From Rhodopseudomonas julia (GTDB lineage: Bacteria > Pseudomonadota > Alphaproteobacteria > Rhizobiales > Afifellaceae), in NCBI RefSeq assembly GCF_030813515.1, contig NZ_JAUSUK010000002.1, positions 186,001 to 250,000 on the forward strand: a stretch of DNA of 64,000 nt. Reading direction: 5' to 3'. Shown one piece after another: positions 42,736 through 52,347 of this stretch (its first letter is position 1; every line of letters begins with the position of its first letter). Under the pieces are notes generated by a model that had not been told where the DNA came from, made no database searches, and saw only the letters and a list, made by a program, of their open reading frames with translations. Position numbers and translations under genes: made by a program.

Positions 42736-42822
42736 TTCATGCCAAGCGGCGGCGGGGCTCAGGACGTGCCGATCCGAAGACGCGTCCTTGCCTCACGCCT
42801 CGAAGCCTCACGCCTCCAGGCC

Positions 42823-43095
42823 TCACGCGTCGACGGTGAGCTTGTCGAGCGGGCAGGGGACACCCTGCTTTTCGCATTTTCGACGATAGGCGGTTGCCCA
42901 AAAGGGAAGGCCGCCCTGTTCCTTCAGTCTCTCAACCAGTGCCGTCAGGAAGGCCTTCTTGTCGTCCTTGCTGTCGAGCCGCTTGAATGAAGCCTTGTCC
43001 TCCCGCGACATGCTGCAGCCGATGCAGCGGCCTTTGCGCTTAAATTTGCACACGTCAATGCACGGCGAAGGTGCATTCTTCCACGTCTTGGTCAT
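42823..43095 (-). CDS. DUF1289 family small cysteine-rich protein
   Basis: The ATG at 43095 gives 90 aa (MTKTWKNAPSPCIDVCKFKR). The DUF1289 signature PCIDVCKFKRKGRCIGCSMS has four closely spaced cysteines that could bind a metal. A Lys/Glu-rich helix and a tail with CEKQGVPCPL follow. The longer frame to 43161 adds Arg-rich residues not seen in the family. Confidence 0.83.
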   Translation of the reverse strand: MTKTWKNAPSPCIDVCKFKRKGRCIGCSMSREDKASFKRLDSKDDKKAFLTALVERLKEQGGLPFWATAYRRKCEKQGVPCPLDKLTVDA

Positions 43096-43334
43096 GCGGC
43101 CCTGGCGGTCTCGGTCAATCAATGAGGGACATCTCGCAATCCTGCGAGCAGCCTGAAACATTTGTCGAGCGGCTGCCTACGTCAAGTGGGGACAATTGTC
43201 CTGCGCAACCGTTTTAACGGCCTTGCTTGCGCGCTATCCCTTCCGTTGGCAGGTTGACGCGAGAGGCCAAGCGACAAGCGGGCCCATCACGGCAGATTTG
43301 TCGACGCAAGATTCCGGGAAGGCAGAAGCTACAA

Positions 43335-45797
43335 GTGGTCGTTGCAGAAAGTGAAGCCAGATTCAGAAGGATTGCCGACAGCGCCCCGGCCATGATCTGG
43401 GTGACCGACGCAGAAGGCCGCGTCATCTTCGCCAATCGCTACTATGAGACGGTTCTGGGCGCTCCTGCTGTGACAATGCTTGGCGATGGCTGGCAGCGTG
43501 CGGTGCTGCCGGAGGATCTGCCGAGCTTCTATGCCGCCTTCATGACCGCCTTTGCTGCTCGACAGTCGTTTCGCGTCGAGATCCGCTTCATCGACAAGCA
43601 TGGCCAGGCCAGATGGTACCGCTGCGCGGGTGCGCCGCGATATGATTCCCTTGAGCGCTTCCTCGGTTTCACCGGCTGCAACCTCGATATTTCTGAGGGC
43701 AAGCGCGCCGCTGAAGAATCGCGCCGCAACGAGTTGCGCTTCAGGGCCATCGCGGAATCGATGCCGCAGATTGTCTGGTCGGCCCTGCCGGACGGGCGCC
43801 TCGATTACTTCAATCAGCGCTGGACGGAATATACCGGCCAAACGGGTGCGGACGCCGTCGAGAACTGGCCGCAGATCATTCATGCGGACGACAGGGACCG
43901 CACCGGGCGGACCTGGGAGGCGTCGCTTAACACCGGGGAAACCTACGAGATCGAATACCGCTTGCGTCGCCATGACGGCGTCTACCGGTGGTCGCTCGCC
44001 CGGGCACTGCCGGTCTATGACGAGGCGACCGGGGAGATCCTGCGCTGGTTCGGCACCTGCACCGACATCGAAGATCAGGTGGCGGCACGCCAGGCTCTCG
44101 CCCGCTCGCAGGAAGAGCTGGAAAAGGTCGTCAGCGAGCGGACCGCCGCTCTTCAATCTGCCAATGAGCAATTGCGCAAGGAGATCATCGAGCGCGAGCA
44201 TGCGGAAGAGGCCTTGCGCCAGGCCCAGAAGATGGAGGCGATCGGCCAGCTCACGGGTGGCGTCGCGCACGATTTCAACAATCTTCTGACGGTGATTTCC
44301 GGCAATCTGGAGCGGCTTCTGCGGCGTCTCGACGACGACGCGCCCGATCTCGGGCGCATCCGGCTTGCGGCAGAACACGCCATGCGGGGTTCGAAAAGGG
44401 CGGCCGAGCTCACCGAAAGGCTCCTCTCGTTTGCCCGCCGGCAGCCGCTCAGACCGAAGCCTGTCGACGCGACGCAATTGGTCATGGGCATGGCGGATCT
44501 TCTCGAACGCACGCTCGGCGAGCAGATCGAATTGAAAACCGAGGTCGATGATGATGTGTGGCCGGCTACGGTCGATGCCAATCACCTCGAAAGTGCCATC
44601 CTCAATCTGGCCGTCAATGCACGCGATGCCATGCCGGGGGGCGGGGTCCTGACGATCTCGTTGAGCAACCAGGCTGTTGAGGCTAAGGGCTCCGCCGATG
44701 TCGATCCTGATATGCTGCCGGGCGATTACGTGCGCCTGTGCATCTCCGATACGGGCACCGGGATGAGCCAGGAGACGCGCGCCCATGCCTTCGATCCGTT
44801 TTTCACGACCAAAGAGATCGGTGCAGGAACCGGCCTTGGCCTGTCGCAGGTCTATGGCTTCTTGAAGCAATCGGGCGGTGGCATCACGCTCAACTCGGAA
44901 ATGGGCGAAGGAACGGAGATCTGCCTGTTCCTGCCGCGCTCCAGTGAGAACCTGCAGAATATCTTGGGTGAGAGCCTTGCTGCGACGACGGCGCTTTCTG
45001 CAAAAGCCGGCGAAGGAACCATCCTTGTCGTCGAGGACGACGACGATGTTCGTCGCCATTCCACCAGCCTTCTGGCCGAGTTGGGCTATCGCGTTTTAGA
45101 GGCAGGGGACGGAGAGAGGGCTCTTGCGCTCTTGCGCGACAACGCGGACGTCGACCTGCTCTTCACCGATGTCGGGCTTCCCGGCGGCTTGAACGGTCGC
45201 GCGCTTGCCGAAAGGGCGCTTGCGGAAAGGCCAGATATCCGCGTGCTTTTCACCTCCGCTTATGCGCATGAGGTGTTCAAGAGCGAAGACAATCTGGGCA
45301 AAAGGGCTGAGATCCTGGCAAAACCTTTCGACAGCGCACTCCTGGCGGGGCGGCTTACAGCGCTTCTTTCCGAAGAGCCGCCGGCCGGAAAGCCTGGCGA
45401 TCCGGCACACGAGCCCGTCATCTTGCTCGTCGAGGACGAAATGCTGATCTCGATGCTGGCAACGGAGCTGCTTGAGGAACTCGGCCTCGGGGTCGAAACT
45501 GCGACCAGCGCGGCCCAGGCGATGGGGGTGCTTTCGCAAGATCCCGCGCGGTTTGATGTTGTGATGATCGATATCGGGCTGCCGGACCGCAACGGTGATG
45601 AGCTGGCGGACGACGTGCGCGCTCTTCGTCCTGAGGTGCCGATCATCTTTGCGTCCGGCCGTTCCTCCTCCGAGCTGGAGGAGACCTACCGCCACGACCG
45701 AAAGATTCGGGTCGTCTCAAAGCCTTATGATGGTCGGGCCTTGGCCGCGAAGCTCTCCGAGCTTGGCGTTTGCGTGCGCCCTGCGGCGCCCTTCTGA
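43335..45797 (+). CDS. Hybrid sensor histidine kinase (PAS-PAS-HisKA-HATPase-REC-REC)
   Basis: GTG at 43335 is preferred. The frame extends back to a TTG at 43227, but that stretch has rare codons (AGG, CTA, CGA, TGT) and no ribosome site. The 820-aa product is soluble, with two PAS domains (about 8-115 and 130-250) and a short coiled coil. HisKA follows with His312 in [13 protein letters not shown], then an ATPase domain ([30 protein letters not shown]). Two receiver domains end it (about 555-675 with [11 protein letters not shown], and 695-810 with [16 protein letters not shown]), both keeping Asp. It is probably a cytosolic sensor. No adjacent output regulator is seen. Confidence 0.9.
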   Translation: MVVAESEARFRRIADSAPAMIWVTDAEGRVIFANRYYETVLGAPAVTMLGDGWQRAVLPEDLPSFYAAFMTAFAARQSFRVEIRFIDKHGQARWYRCAGAPRYDSLERFLGFTGCNLDISEGKRAAEESRRNELRFRAIAESMPQIVWSALPDGRLDYFNQRWTEYTGQTGADAVENWPQIIHADDRDRTGRTWEASLNTGETYEIEYRLRRHDGVYRWSLARALPVYDEATGEILRWFGTCTDIEDQVAARQALARSQEELEKVVSERTAALQSANEQLRKEIIEREHAEEALRQAQKMEAIGQLTGGVAHDFNNLLTVISGNLERLLRRLDDDAPDLGRIRLAAEHAMRGSKRAAELTERLLSFARRQPLRPKPVDATQLVMGMADLLERTLGEQIELKTEVDDDVWPATVDANHLESAILNLAVNARDAMPGGGVLTISLSNQAVEAKGSADVDPDMLPGDYVRLCISDTGTGMSQETRAHAFDPFFTTKEIGAGTGLGLSQVYGFLKQSGGGITLNSEMGEGTEICLFLPRSSENLQNILGESLAATTALSAKAGEGTILVVEDDDDVRRHSTSLLAELGYRVLEAGDGERALALLRDNADVDLLFTDVGLPGGLNGRALAERALAERPDIRVLFTSAYAHEVFKSEDNLGKRAEILAKPFDSALLAGRLTALLSEEPPAGKPGDPAHEPVILLVEDEMLISMLATELLEELGLGVETATSAAQAMGVLSQDPARFDVVMIDIGLPDRNGDELADDVRALRPEVPIIFASGRSSSELEETYRHDRKIRVVSKPYDGRALAAKLSELGVCVRPAAPF

Positions 45798-45908
45798 CAG
45801 AAATTTAAGTCGCTCTTCCTGCTTGCGGCGCGGTAACATGAAATCTCTTTATGTGCCTGGTCGGCCCCCGCGTCGGCTGTTTAAAGGTCGCGACAGCGGA
45901 GCGCCTCT

Positions 45909-47018
45909 TTGTCCTTTGTGAAGCAGGTCATTGTCGTCGCTTTGATCGGAGCGACCGCGCTCGCAGGCTATGCAGCCTTCGATACATGGTTCAATGGGAG
46001 CCGCGGCAGCGAGGAGGCGCGGGCCGCGCGCGGGCCTGCGACCATCGCTGTAGAAGTCGCAGATGCCAAGGCGCAAACAATCGAGCGCAGCTTCGATGCG
46101 GTCGGCTCCACGCGTGCCCGCCGTTCCGTCGAGATCGTGCCCCTCGCTTCGGGCCGGATTACCGAGCTTTTCTTCGAAGCGGGCCAGAAGATCGAGGCGG
46201 GCGCGCCGCTGTTGACGCTCGACGACGATATCGAGGCAGCTGACGTCAAGGAGGCGGAGGCGAAACTGCGTGAGGCTGAGCTTGCGCTGGAGCGAGCTCG
46301 TTCGTTGCATCAGTCGAACACGGTCACGGCTGCGACCGTGGACAGTCTCACGGCGGCACGTGTGACAGCGGAGGCTGAGCTGGAGCGAGCGCGGCGCCGG
46401 TTTGCGGACCGCACGGTGCGGGCGCCGTTTTCCGGCATTGCGGGATTGCGTCGGATCGACCTTGGCGCACGGGCTGACGACCAGACCGTGATCACCACAC
46501 TTGACGATCTCTCCTCCGTGGAAGTCGAGTTCGGTCTGCCGGAAACCGCCTTCGGCGAGGTCAAGAGCGGGTTGCCGGTTTTTGCACGTAGCGCGGCTTT
46601 CCCCGACAAGACCTTTTCTGGTGAGATCATCGCCATCGATAGCCGCATCGATCCGGCTTCGCGCGCCTTCAAGGTCCGGGCGTCCATTCCCAATGAAGAT
46701 TTCGTTCTGCCGGCCGGTATGTTCATGACGCTCTCGGTGGTCCTCGATCAGCGCATCGGGGTGATGGTGCCGGAAGAGGCGGTGATGGTGGAGGGCGATG
46801 GCGCCTATCTGTTCGTGGCAGAGGGTGAGACGGCGCGGCGGCGTGCCGTTCAACTGGGCCAGCGCCAGAGAGGCGCGGTGGAAATTTCGAAGGGGCTCGC
46901 GGACGGTGAAGCCGTCATCGTGCGCGGCGTGCAACGCCTGCGCGACGGGTCCCAAATCCGCATCGTCGAAGATGCCGATGACAGCAAGGCGGCGGCGGAC
47001 GCTGACGGTATCGGATGA
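45909..47018 (+). CDS. RND efflux periplasmic adaptor (membrane fusion protein)
   Basis: This 369-aa protein starts at TTG 45909 (GGAG 7 bases upstream); GTG at 45918 is too far from that site. One N-terminal membrane helix (VKQVIVVALIGATALAGYAA) is followed by a lipoyl half (GSTRARRSVEIVPLASGRIT), a short alpha hairpin with RARSLHQSNTVTAA, a second lipoyl half (VRAPFSGIAGLRRIDLGARA), and beta-barrel and proximal domains. It overlaps the RND pump gene by ATGA. The pair needs an outer-membrane channel found elsewhere. Confidence 0.92.
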   Translation: MSFVKQVIVVALIGATALAGYAAFDTWFNGSRGSEEARAARGPATIAVEVADAKAQTIERSFDAVGSTRARRSVEIVPLASGRITELFFEAGQKIEAGAPLLTLDDDIEAADVKEAEAKLREAELALERARSLHQSNTVTAATVDSLTAARVTAEAELERARRRFADRTVRAPFSGIAGLRRIDLGARADDQTVITTLDDLSSVEVEFGLPETAFGEVKSGLPVFARSAAFPDKTFSGEIIAIDSRIDPASRAFKVRASIPNEDFVLPAGMFMTLSVVLDQRIGVMVPEEAVMVEGDGAYLFVAEGETARRRAVQLGQRQRGAVEISKGLADGEAVIVRGVQRLRDGSQIRIVEDADDSKAAADADGIG

Positions 47019-50000
47019 TTCTCTCCGATATCAGCATCAAGCGGCCGGTTCTCGCCGCAGTCGCCTCGATCCTGATTGTGGTCTTCGGGCTTGCGGCGAT
47101 CTTGAGCATTCCGATCCGAGAACTGCCGGACGTCGATACCGCCGTCGTCACCGTCACCACGTCTTATGCCGGGGCGGCGCCTGAAATCGTCGATACGGAT
47201 ATCACCGAGACGATCGAGGGGGCGGTGGCCGGCATCAGCGGCGTCAAATCGATCAGCTCCGAAAGCCGTCGCGGCCGCAGCCGCACCACAATCGAATTCG
47301 TCATCGGCCGCAACATCGACGAGGCGGCGAACGATGTCCGGAGCGCTGTTGCGCGCGTGCGCGGCGACCTGCCGGATGATGTCGACGAACCGCAGGTGGT
47401 CAAGAACGACGCCGATGCGGACCCCGTCATCCGCCTTGCGGTGACCGACCCCCATATGTCGTCGGCGCAGATCACCGACTATCTGCAGCGCTATCTCGTC
47501 GACAGGCTGGCGACGCTCGATGGGGTCGCCAATGTCGAAATTTTCGGCGAGCGCAGCTATGCGATCCGCATCTGGCTCAATCGCGAAGCGATGGCGGCGC
47601 GCAATCTGACCGTTGCCGATGTGGAAGATGCGATCCGCCGCAACAATGTCGAATTGCCGGCCGGAGATCTGGAATCCTCGCGTCGTCAGCTCGCCGTGCG
47701 GGTCGACAGTCGCGTCGCCGGCGTGGACGCCTTCTCCAATATCGTCGTCGATCGTATCGCCGGTTTTCCGGTTCGGCTGAAGGATATCGCGCGGGTTGAA
47801 CTCGGCGTGGAAGATGACACGACGCTCGTTCGCCTCAACGGCGTTGAGGCGGTCGGTCTCGGCATTTCGCGTCAGTCCCAGGCCAATACGATCGCCATCT
47901 CGCGTGCCGTTGCCGGCGAGCTGGAGCGTATCCGCCCGACTCTGCCCGAAGGGATGGAAATCACCGTCGGCTCCGATGATGCCGTCTTCATCCAGGCCTC
48001 AATCCGGGAAGTTCTGACGGCGCTTGTGATCTCGCTTGTCCTCGTCGTGCTCGTCATTCTGGCGTTTCTGCTTTCCGTGCGCGCGACGCTGGTGCCGGCC
48101 GTCACCATCCCGGTGTCCTTGATCGGCTGCTTCATTCTCATTTCGGCGCTCGGTTTTTCCATCAATGTGTTGACGCTGCTCGCGCTCATTCTTGCGATCG
48201 GGCTCGTTGTCGACGACGCGATCGTGGTGCTGGAGAACATCCAGCGCCGCATTGATGAGGGGGAGACGCCGATGGTGGCGGCATTCCTCGGCTCCCGGCA
48301 GGTGACGTTTGCCGTTCTCGCAACCTCGCTCACTTTGATCGCCGTCTTCATCCCGATCTCTTTTCTGCAGGGACAGGCGGGACGGCTCTTCACCGAATTC
48401 GGCTTCGTCATGGCGAGTGCCGTGGCGATCTCCACCTTCGTCGCTTTGACGCTGTGCCCCGTGCTCGCGTCGCGGCTCTTGAAGCGGCACCGACATCCGG
48501 CGGGCCAGGACGACAGCGGTCGGCCATCGCGGTTCCGACGTGGGTATGAAGCGCTGCTGAAGCGTGCGCTCAACATGCCCCTTGTGGTGATCTCTGTCGC
48601 TCTCGTCGTCGCGGCAGGCGGCATTCTTCTTTATCAGGAGCTGCCGCGCGAGCTGACGCCCAAAGAGGATCGTGGCGTCATCTTCATTCCGCTGACCACG
48701 CCGCAGGGATCCACCACCGCCTATACCGACGGCGAAGTGCGCGTGCTGGAGCGGGAGCTCGAGCCGCTTCTTCAAGGCGCGGACGTGCGTTCGGTTTATT
48801 CGATCGTCGGCTCCTGGGGCCGACCGTATCGGGCTTTCGTGCTGGTGCGCCTGGCGCCCTGGGAGGAGCGCGAGCGGGGGCAGGCGGAGGTGCAGCGCGA
48901 CATCGTTCCGGCCGTCGGCAAGGTGATCGGAGCGACCGGATTTCCGGTAACTCCTGCGGGCCTTGGGCTTCGCGGTAGCAGCACGCCTCTGCGTGTGGTG
49001 GTCGGCGGCCCCGACTTCGAAAGCGTGAAGGAATGGGCCAATGCGCTCTTGGACAAGGCGCGGCAGAATGAGGGGCTGCGCAACGCCGAGCTCGATTTCG
49101 AAGAAAATCAGCCGCAGGCCGACATTCGCATCGACCGCGAGCGCCTGGACGATCTCGGTGTCAGCGTTCAGACGGTCGCGCAGACGTTGCAGACCATGTT
49201 CGCCTCGCGCGAAATCTCCGACTGGGTCGACCGCGGGCGCGAATATCCGGTGATCCTGCAGGCGCGCGAGGAAGACCGCCGTGTGCCTTCCGATATCGGC
49301 AACATCTTCATGCGCGCCGGTGACGGGGAGAACCTCTTCCCCTTGTCATCCGTCGTGAGCGTCAAGGAGGCCGCGGCCGCACCAGAGCTGCGCCGCTACA
49401 ATCGCCTGCCGTCCATCACATTGGAGGCGGCGCTCGCAGAGAACTACGATCTCGGCTCCGCCATCGATTTCATCCGCGAGGCGGCCGCCGAAAGCCTGCC
49501 GCCGGAAGCTCAGATCGCGTTTGCCGGCCAGTCGCAGCAATATCTCGAAACGTCGAGCGGCGTTGCCGTCACTTTCGGCCTTGCAATCCTGATCGTATTT
49601 TTGGTGCTGGCGGCGCAGTTCGAGAGCTTCATCCATCCGCTCGTGATCATGCTCTCGGTGCCGCTCGCCTTCGCAGGTGCCATCTATGCGCTCTATTTTG
49701 CCGGGCTTTCGCTCAATATCTACAGCCAGATCGGCATCATCCTGCTGGTCGGTCTGATGGCGAAGAACGGTATTTTGATCGTCGAATTCGCCAATCAGCT
49801 GCGCGACGAAGGCATGGAGGTGCGCGAGGCGGTGATCGAAGCGTCGATCCTGCGCTTTCGCCCGATCATCATGACGGTGATTTCGACGGTGCTGGGGGCC
49901 GTGCCGCTGGTGCTCGCCTCCGGCGCCGGAGCCGAAAGCCGAAGCGCGATCGGCGTCGTCATCGTCGGGGGGCTGATGCTCGCGTCGCTGCTGACGCTCG

Positions 50001-50107
50001 TCGTGACGCCCGTGCTCTACGATCTTCTGGCGCGGTTCACCGAGCCGAGGGGCGCGGTTGAAAAGCGGCTTGCGGCCGAACTGCCGCCCAGCGGGCGCCG
50101 TACATAA
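47015..50107 (+). CDS. RND-family efflux transporter permease (AcrB/MexB-like)
   Basis: This 1030-aa inner-membrane pump has the two-fold RND layout: helix 1 (KRPVLAAVASILIVVFGLAA), a periplasmic loop, helices 2-6, a second loop and helices 8-12. The proton-relay acidic pair is in AIGLVVDDAIVVLENIQRRI and the matching lysine in LVGLMAKNGILIVEFANQLR. Length and motifs match HAE1 drug exporters. Substrate not predictable. It is followed by a convergent Rrf2-type regulator gene. Confidence 0.95.
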   Translation: MILSDISIKRPVLAAVASILIVVFGLAAILSIPIRELPDVDTAVVTVTTSYAGAAPEIVDTDITETIEGAVAGISGVKSISSESRRGRSRTTIEFVIGRNIDEAANDVRSAVARVRGDLPDDVDEPQVVKNDADADPVIRLAVTDPHMSSAQITDYLQRYLVDRLATLDGVANVEIFGERSYAIRIWLNREAMAARNLTVADVEDAIRRNNVELPAGDLESSRRQLAVRVDSRVAGVDAFSNIVVDRIAGFPVRLKDIARVELGVEDDTTLVRLNGVEAVGLGISRQSQANTIAISRAVAGELERIRPTLPEGMEITVGSDDAVFIQASIREVLTALVISLVLVVLVILAFLLSVRATLVPAVTIPVSLIGCFILISALGFSINVLTLLALILAIGLVVDDAIVVLENIQRRIDEGETPMVAAFLGSRQVTFAVLATSLTLIAVFIPISFLQGQAGRLFTEFGFVMASAVAISTFVALTLCPVLASRLLKRHRHPAGQDDSGRPSRFRRGYEALLKRALNMPLVVISVALVVAAGGILLYQELPRELTPKEDRGVIFIPLTTPQGSTTAYTDGEVRVLERELEPLLQGADVRSVYSIVGSWGRPYRAFVLVRLAPWEERERGQAEVQRDIVPAVGKVIGATGFPVTPAGLGLRGSSTPLRVVVGGPDFESVKEWANALLDKARQNEGLRNAELDFEENQPQADIRIDRERLDDLGVSVQTVAQTLQTMFASREISDWVDRGREYPVILQAREEDRRVPSDIGNIFMRAGDGENLFPLSSVVSVKEAAAAPELRRYNRLPSITLEAALAENYDLGSAIDFIREAAAESLPPEAQIAFAGQSQQYLETSSGVAVTFGLAILIVFLVLAAQFESFIHPLVIMLSVPLAFAGAIYALYFAGLSLNIYSQIGIILLVGLMAKNGILIVEFANQLRDEGMEVREAVIEASILRFRPIIMTVISTVLGAVPLVLASGAGAESRSAIGVVIVGGLMLASLLTLVVTPVLYDLLARFTEPRGAVEKRLAAELPPSGRRT

Positions 50108-50145
50108 CGCCCGCTCGGAGCTGCGAAACGAGAGAGATGCAGCTT

Positions 50146-50622
50146 CTAGGTTGACATCATCCGGGGGATTTCGACCCCCATCGTCAAACGATCGATCTCG
50201 TCACCTGCGTCGCCGCTGTGCCCTGGATTGCGCACCATCAGGTCTTCGAGTGTGTGCTGGTCGAGCACTTCCGTGAAGGCACCAAGAGCCTGGCTGAAGA
50301 TACGGTTGACCGGGGAGAGCGGCCGGATGGAGCAATCGATCGTTTCGCCGAAGCAATCCGCCTCCACGCTCGTCGCCTCGGTGAGGCGCACGACATCGCC
50401 GAGATGGATTTCAGCCGGCGCGCAGGCGAGACGCACGCCGCCTGTGCGGCCGCGCATGGTCTTCAAGAAGCCGCCCTGCACCAGGAGTGCGACGAGCTTG
50501 GCGACGTTGTGCTCCGTGATGAGGGTCGCGCGCGCGATCTCTCCGGCATTCGTCTGGCGTCCGAGACGCGCGCAATGCAGCAAAATCCGCAGCGCCTGAC
50601 TGGTCTGTTTCGTGAGCCGCAT
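50146..50622 (-). CDS. Rrf2-family regulator (NsrR/RirA-like) lacking one Fe-S cysteine
   Basis: This 158-aa winged-helix protein begins MRLTKQTSQALRILLHCARL, as in NsrR and RirA. Iron-sulfur members use three cysteines in the loop after the wing. Here Cys90 and Cys97 are present (EADCFGETIDCSIRPLSPVN), but the third position is Ser103. The cluster may use another ligand or be absent, so the sensed signal is open. The gene lies tail to tail with the RND pump and just downstream of a MarR gene on the same strand. Confidence 0.85.
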   Translation of the reverse strand: MRLTKQTSQALRILLHCARLGRQTNAGEIARATLITEHNVAKLVALLVQGGFLKTMRGRTGGVRLACAPAEIHLGDVVRLTEATSVEADCFGETIDCSIRPLSPVNRIFSQALGAFTEVLDQHTLEDLMVRNPGHSGDAGDEIDRLTMGVEIPRMMST

Positions 50623-50757
50623 GGGATTGCGCTCCTAAATGTTCGGCATGTCCGGATTCGGGACGGACACGCTCCTGTCTGCAATATGCCTTCGGCCCGA
50701 AGAGCGTCAACGGGTGCGTCAAAATACCGTGCCGGTAAGTTGTGAAAACAGCAGGCT

Positions 50758-51267
50758 TTAGCGCAGACGATGCAGCGCCGTTGCGAGGTTCTCTTCCATT
50801 TGCTCCAGAACGGCGGCGGCGCTTCTGAGGGCTTCCGGCGAGAAGTCGCGCGTGGCGATCTCCGCGAGTCTCCTCCAGACGGCATCGATGGAGCCGAGCC
50901 TCGCTTCGCCGTCGCGGCTCAAGCGCACGACGCTTCTCCGGTGATCGGAGCGGTGGCTGTCGCGCTCGATCAGGCCGACCGCCTCGAGTCGTTCCAGCAT
51001 CTTGCTGATTGTCGGGGGGCGCACGCGCAACTCCCGGGAAAGCGAGGAGGGCGAGTGTTCGCCATTCTCATATAAGGCGCGCAGCAGCTTGTCCTGGCCG
51101 GGATGGATGCCGATCTCGGCCAATTCGATGCCGAGAAGGGCACGGCAGAGTTTGGCGGCTTCGACGAGCATTGTAACCGCGTCGAGACGGAGTTCGTCGC
51201 AACCGAGGACGGCGGTGGAACTGGAAGCCGTCTCTCGAGGATTGCCGTCAGGATCGGATGGATTCAT
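50758..51267 (-). CDS. MarR-family transcriptional regulator
   Basis: This 169-aa protein has a typical MarR core: GIHPGQDKLLRALYENGEHS, then SLSRELRVRPPTISKMLERL as recognition helix and LIERDSHRSDHRRSVVRLSR as wing. The first 30 residues are Ser/Asp-rich and probably flexible. It lies between two other regulator genes on the same strand (Rrf2 and Crp/Fnr). The target and ligand are unknown. Confidence 0.85.
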   Translation of the reverse strand: MNPSDPDGNPRETASSSTAVLGCDELRLDAVTMLVEAAKLCRALLGIELAEIGIHPGQDKLLRALYENGEHSPSSLSRELRVRPPTISKMLERLEAVGLIERDSHRSDHRRSVVRLSRDGEARLGSIDAVWRRLAEIATRDFSPEALRSAAAVLEQMEENLATALHRLR

Positions 51268-51331
51268 TCACGCTCAGAGTTATCGTGTGCCGCGTCATCC
51301 TCGGTGATGTCGCGGCGGCGGCTGGCGCGCA

Positions 51332-52102
51332 TTAAAGTGCTTTAATTCGCTGTTCGCCTCCTGCGCCCTGAGGGCCGGGGAACCAGCTCGTGTCGATCTC
51401 ATAATAATGGTCTGCGAAATCTATCAGCGTCATTGCGCGCTCTTCGCTCGGAAACGAGATCCAGCGTCCCTGGCGAGCGACGAGGCCATCCTCTTTGAGC
51501 TGCTTCAGGGCATTGCTGACGGAAATGTTGCTGAGACCGATCATGTCGCCGATCACATCCTGCTGCAGAGGCAGCTCGAATGCGTCGGCATATGAGGGCT
51601 CCATGATCCGCAGGCGCGCCCGACATTGCAGAAGAACCAGGAGGACCCGAAGGGCGGCTGGCATGCGGCCGGTGGCCCGCAGGCGGTCGAGAACCGCTGC
51701 ATGGTCGATCATGGCAAAGGTGTAGAAGAGCGCCGTGAGCTTCGAAGATTTCGAGAAGACGCCACGGAGACCCGATTTGGGGAACGGACAGATCACCCCA
51801 TCGGTCGCGGCCGCGATGCCACAGGTGCTCTCGGCGAAGGCGATCTGATTGGTGCCGACGATGTCGCCCGGGAAATGCAGGTCGAGGATCTGACGGCGGC
51901 CGTCGGGGGTATGAATGAAGGTGTAGACCCAGCCAGAATCGAGAACGAAGAGACGGTTCGGCTCGCCTTCGTCGACCAATGTCTCGTGCCGCCTTACCGT
52001 GCGGCTTTCGCGTTCTAATTCGCTGAGCAAGCGTTTCTCGGCGTCACTCAGGACGACGTAATGGGATATCTTGCGAGCGAGGCAGCTTTCGTCCCCATGC
52101 AT
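51332..52102 (-). CDS. Crp/Fnr-family transcriptional regulator
   Basis: The ATG at 52102 gives 256 aa (MHGDESCLARKISHYVVLSD). The longer frame to 52216 has an Arg-rich start unlike the family. The cyclic-nucleotide-like barrel (about 30-140) contains IHTPDGRRQILDLHFPGDIV. The C-terminal helix-turn-helix has IGDMIGLSNISVSNALKQLK and lacks the E-x-x-S-R of FNR, so it should recognise a different site. Isolated cysteines occur but no FNR cluster motif. The effector is unknown. Confidence 0.86.
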   Translation of the reverse strand: MHGDESCLARKISHYVVLSDAEKRLLSELERESRTVRRHETLVDEGEPNRLFVLDSGWVYTFIHTPDGRRQILDLHFPGDIVGTNQIAFAESTCGIAAATDGVICPFPKSGLRGVFSKSSKLTALFYTFAMIDHAAVLDRLRATGRMPAALRVLLVLLQCRARLRIMEPSYADAFELPLQQDVIGDMIGLSNISVSNALKQLKEDGLVARQGRWISFPSEERAMTLIDFADHYYEIDTSWFPGPQGAGGEQRIKAL

Positions 52103-52347
52103 GGTGCCTGTTCCGTTCCCCCTGCCAGGCGATCGAGGCAAGGCAAAGCCCCGGAGGCTCCTGGTCACATGAAGTTGGTCAAGCCGCCGAAATCCACCGA
52201 GCCGTGGAAGCTTCAAACCAGCGACAAACGCTCTAAAACTATTCTATGGACGATTCTTCTAGCATGATTTGATGTTTCCCGCCCAATCGTACAATCCTGG
52301 AAGAGTCTGCCCCTTCGTCTCCCGCCCGCCCCATAGGTGACGCCAGC

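Noticed and set aside
50146-50622. Calling the Rrf2 protein RirA or NsrR
   Set aside because: Both need three cysteines; the third is Ser here, so only the family name is given.
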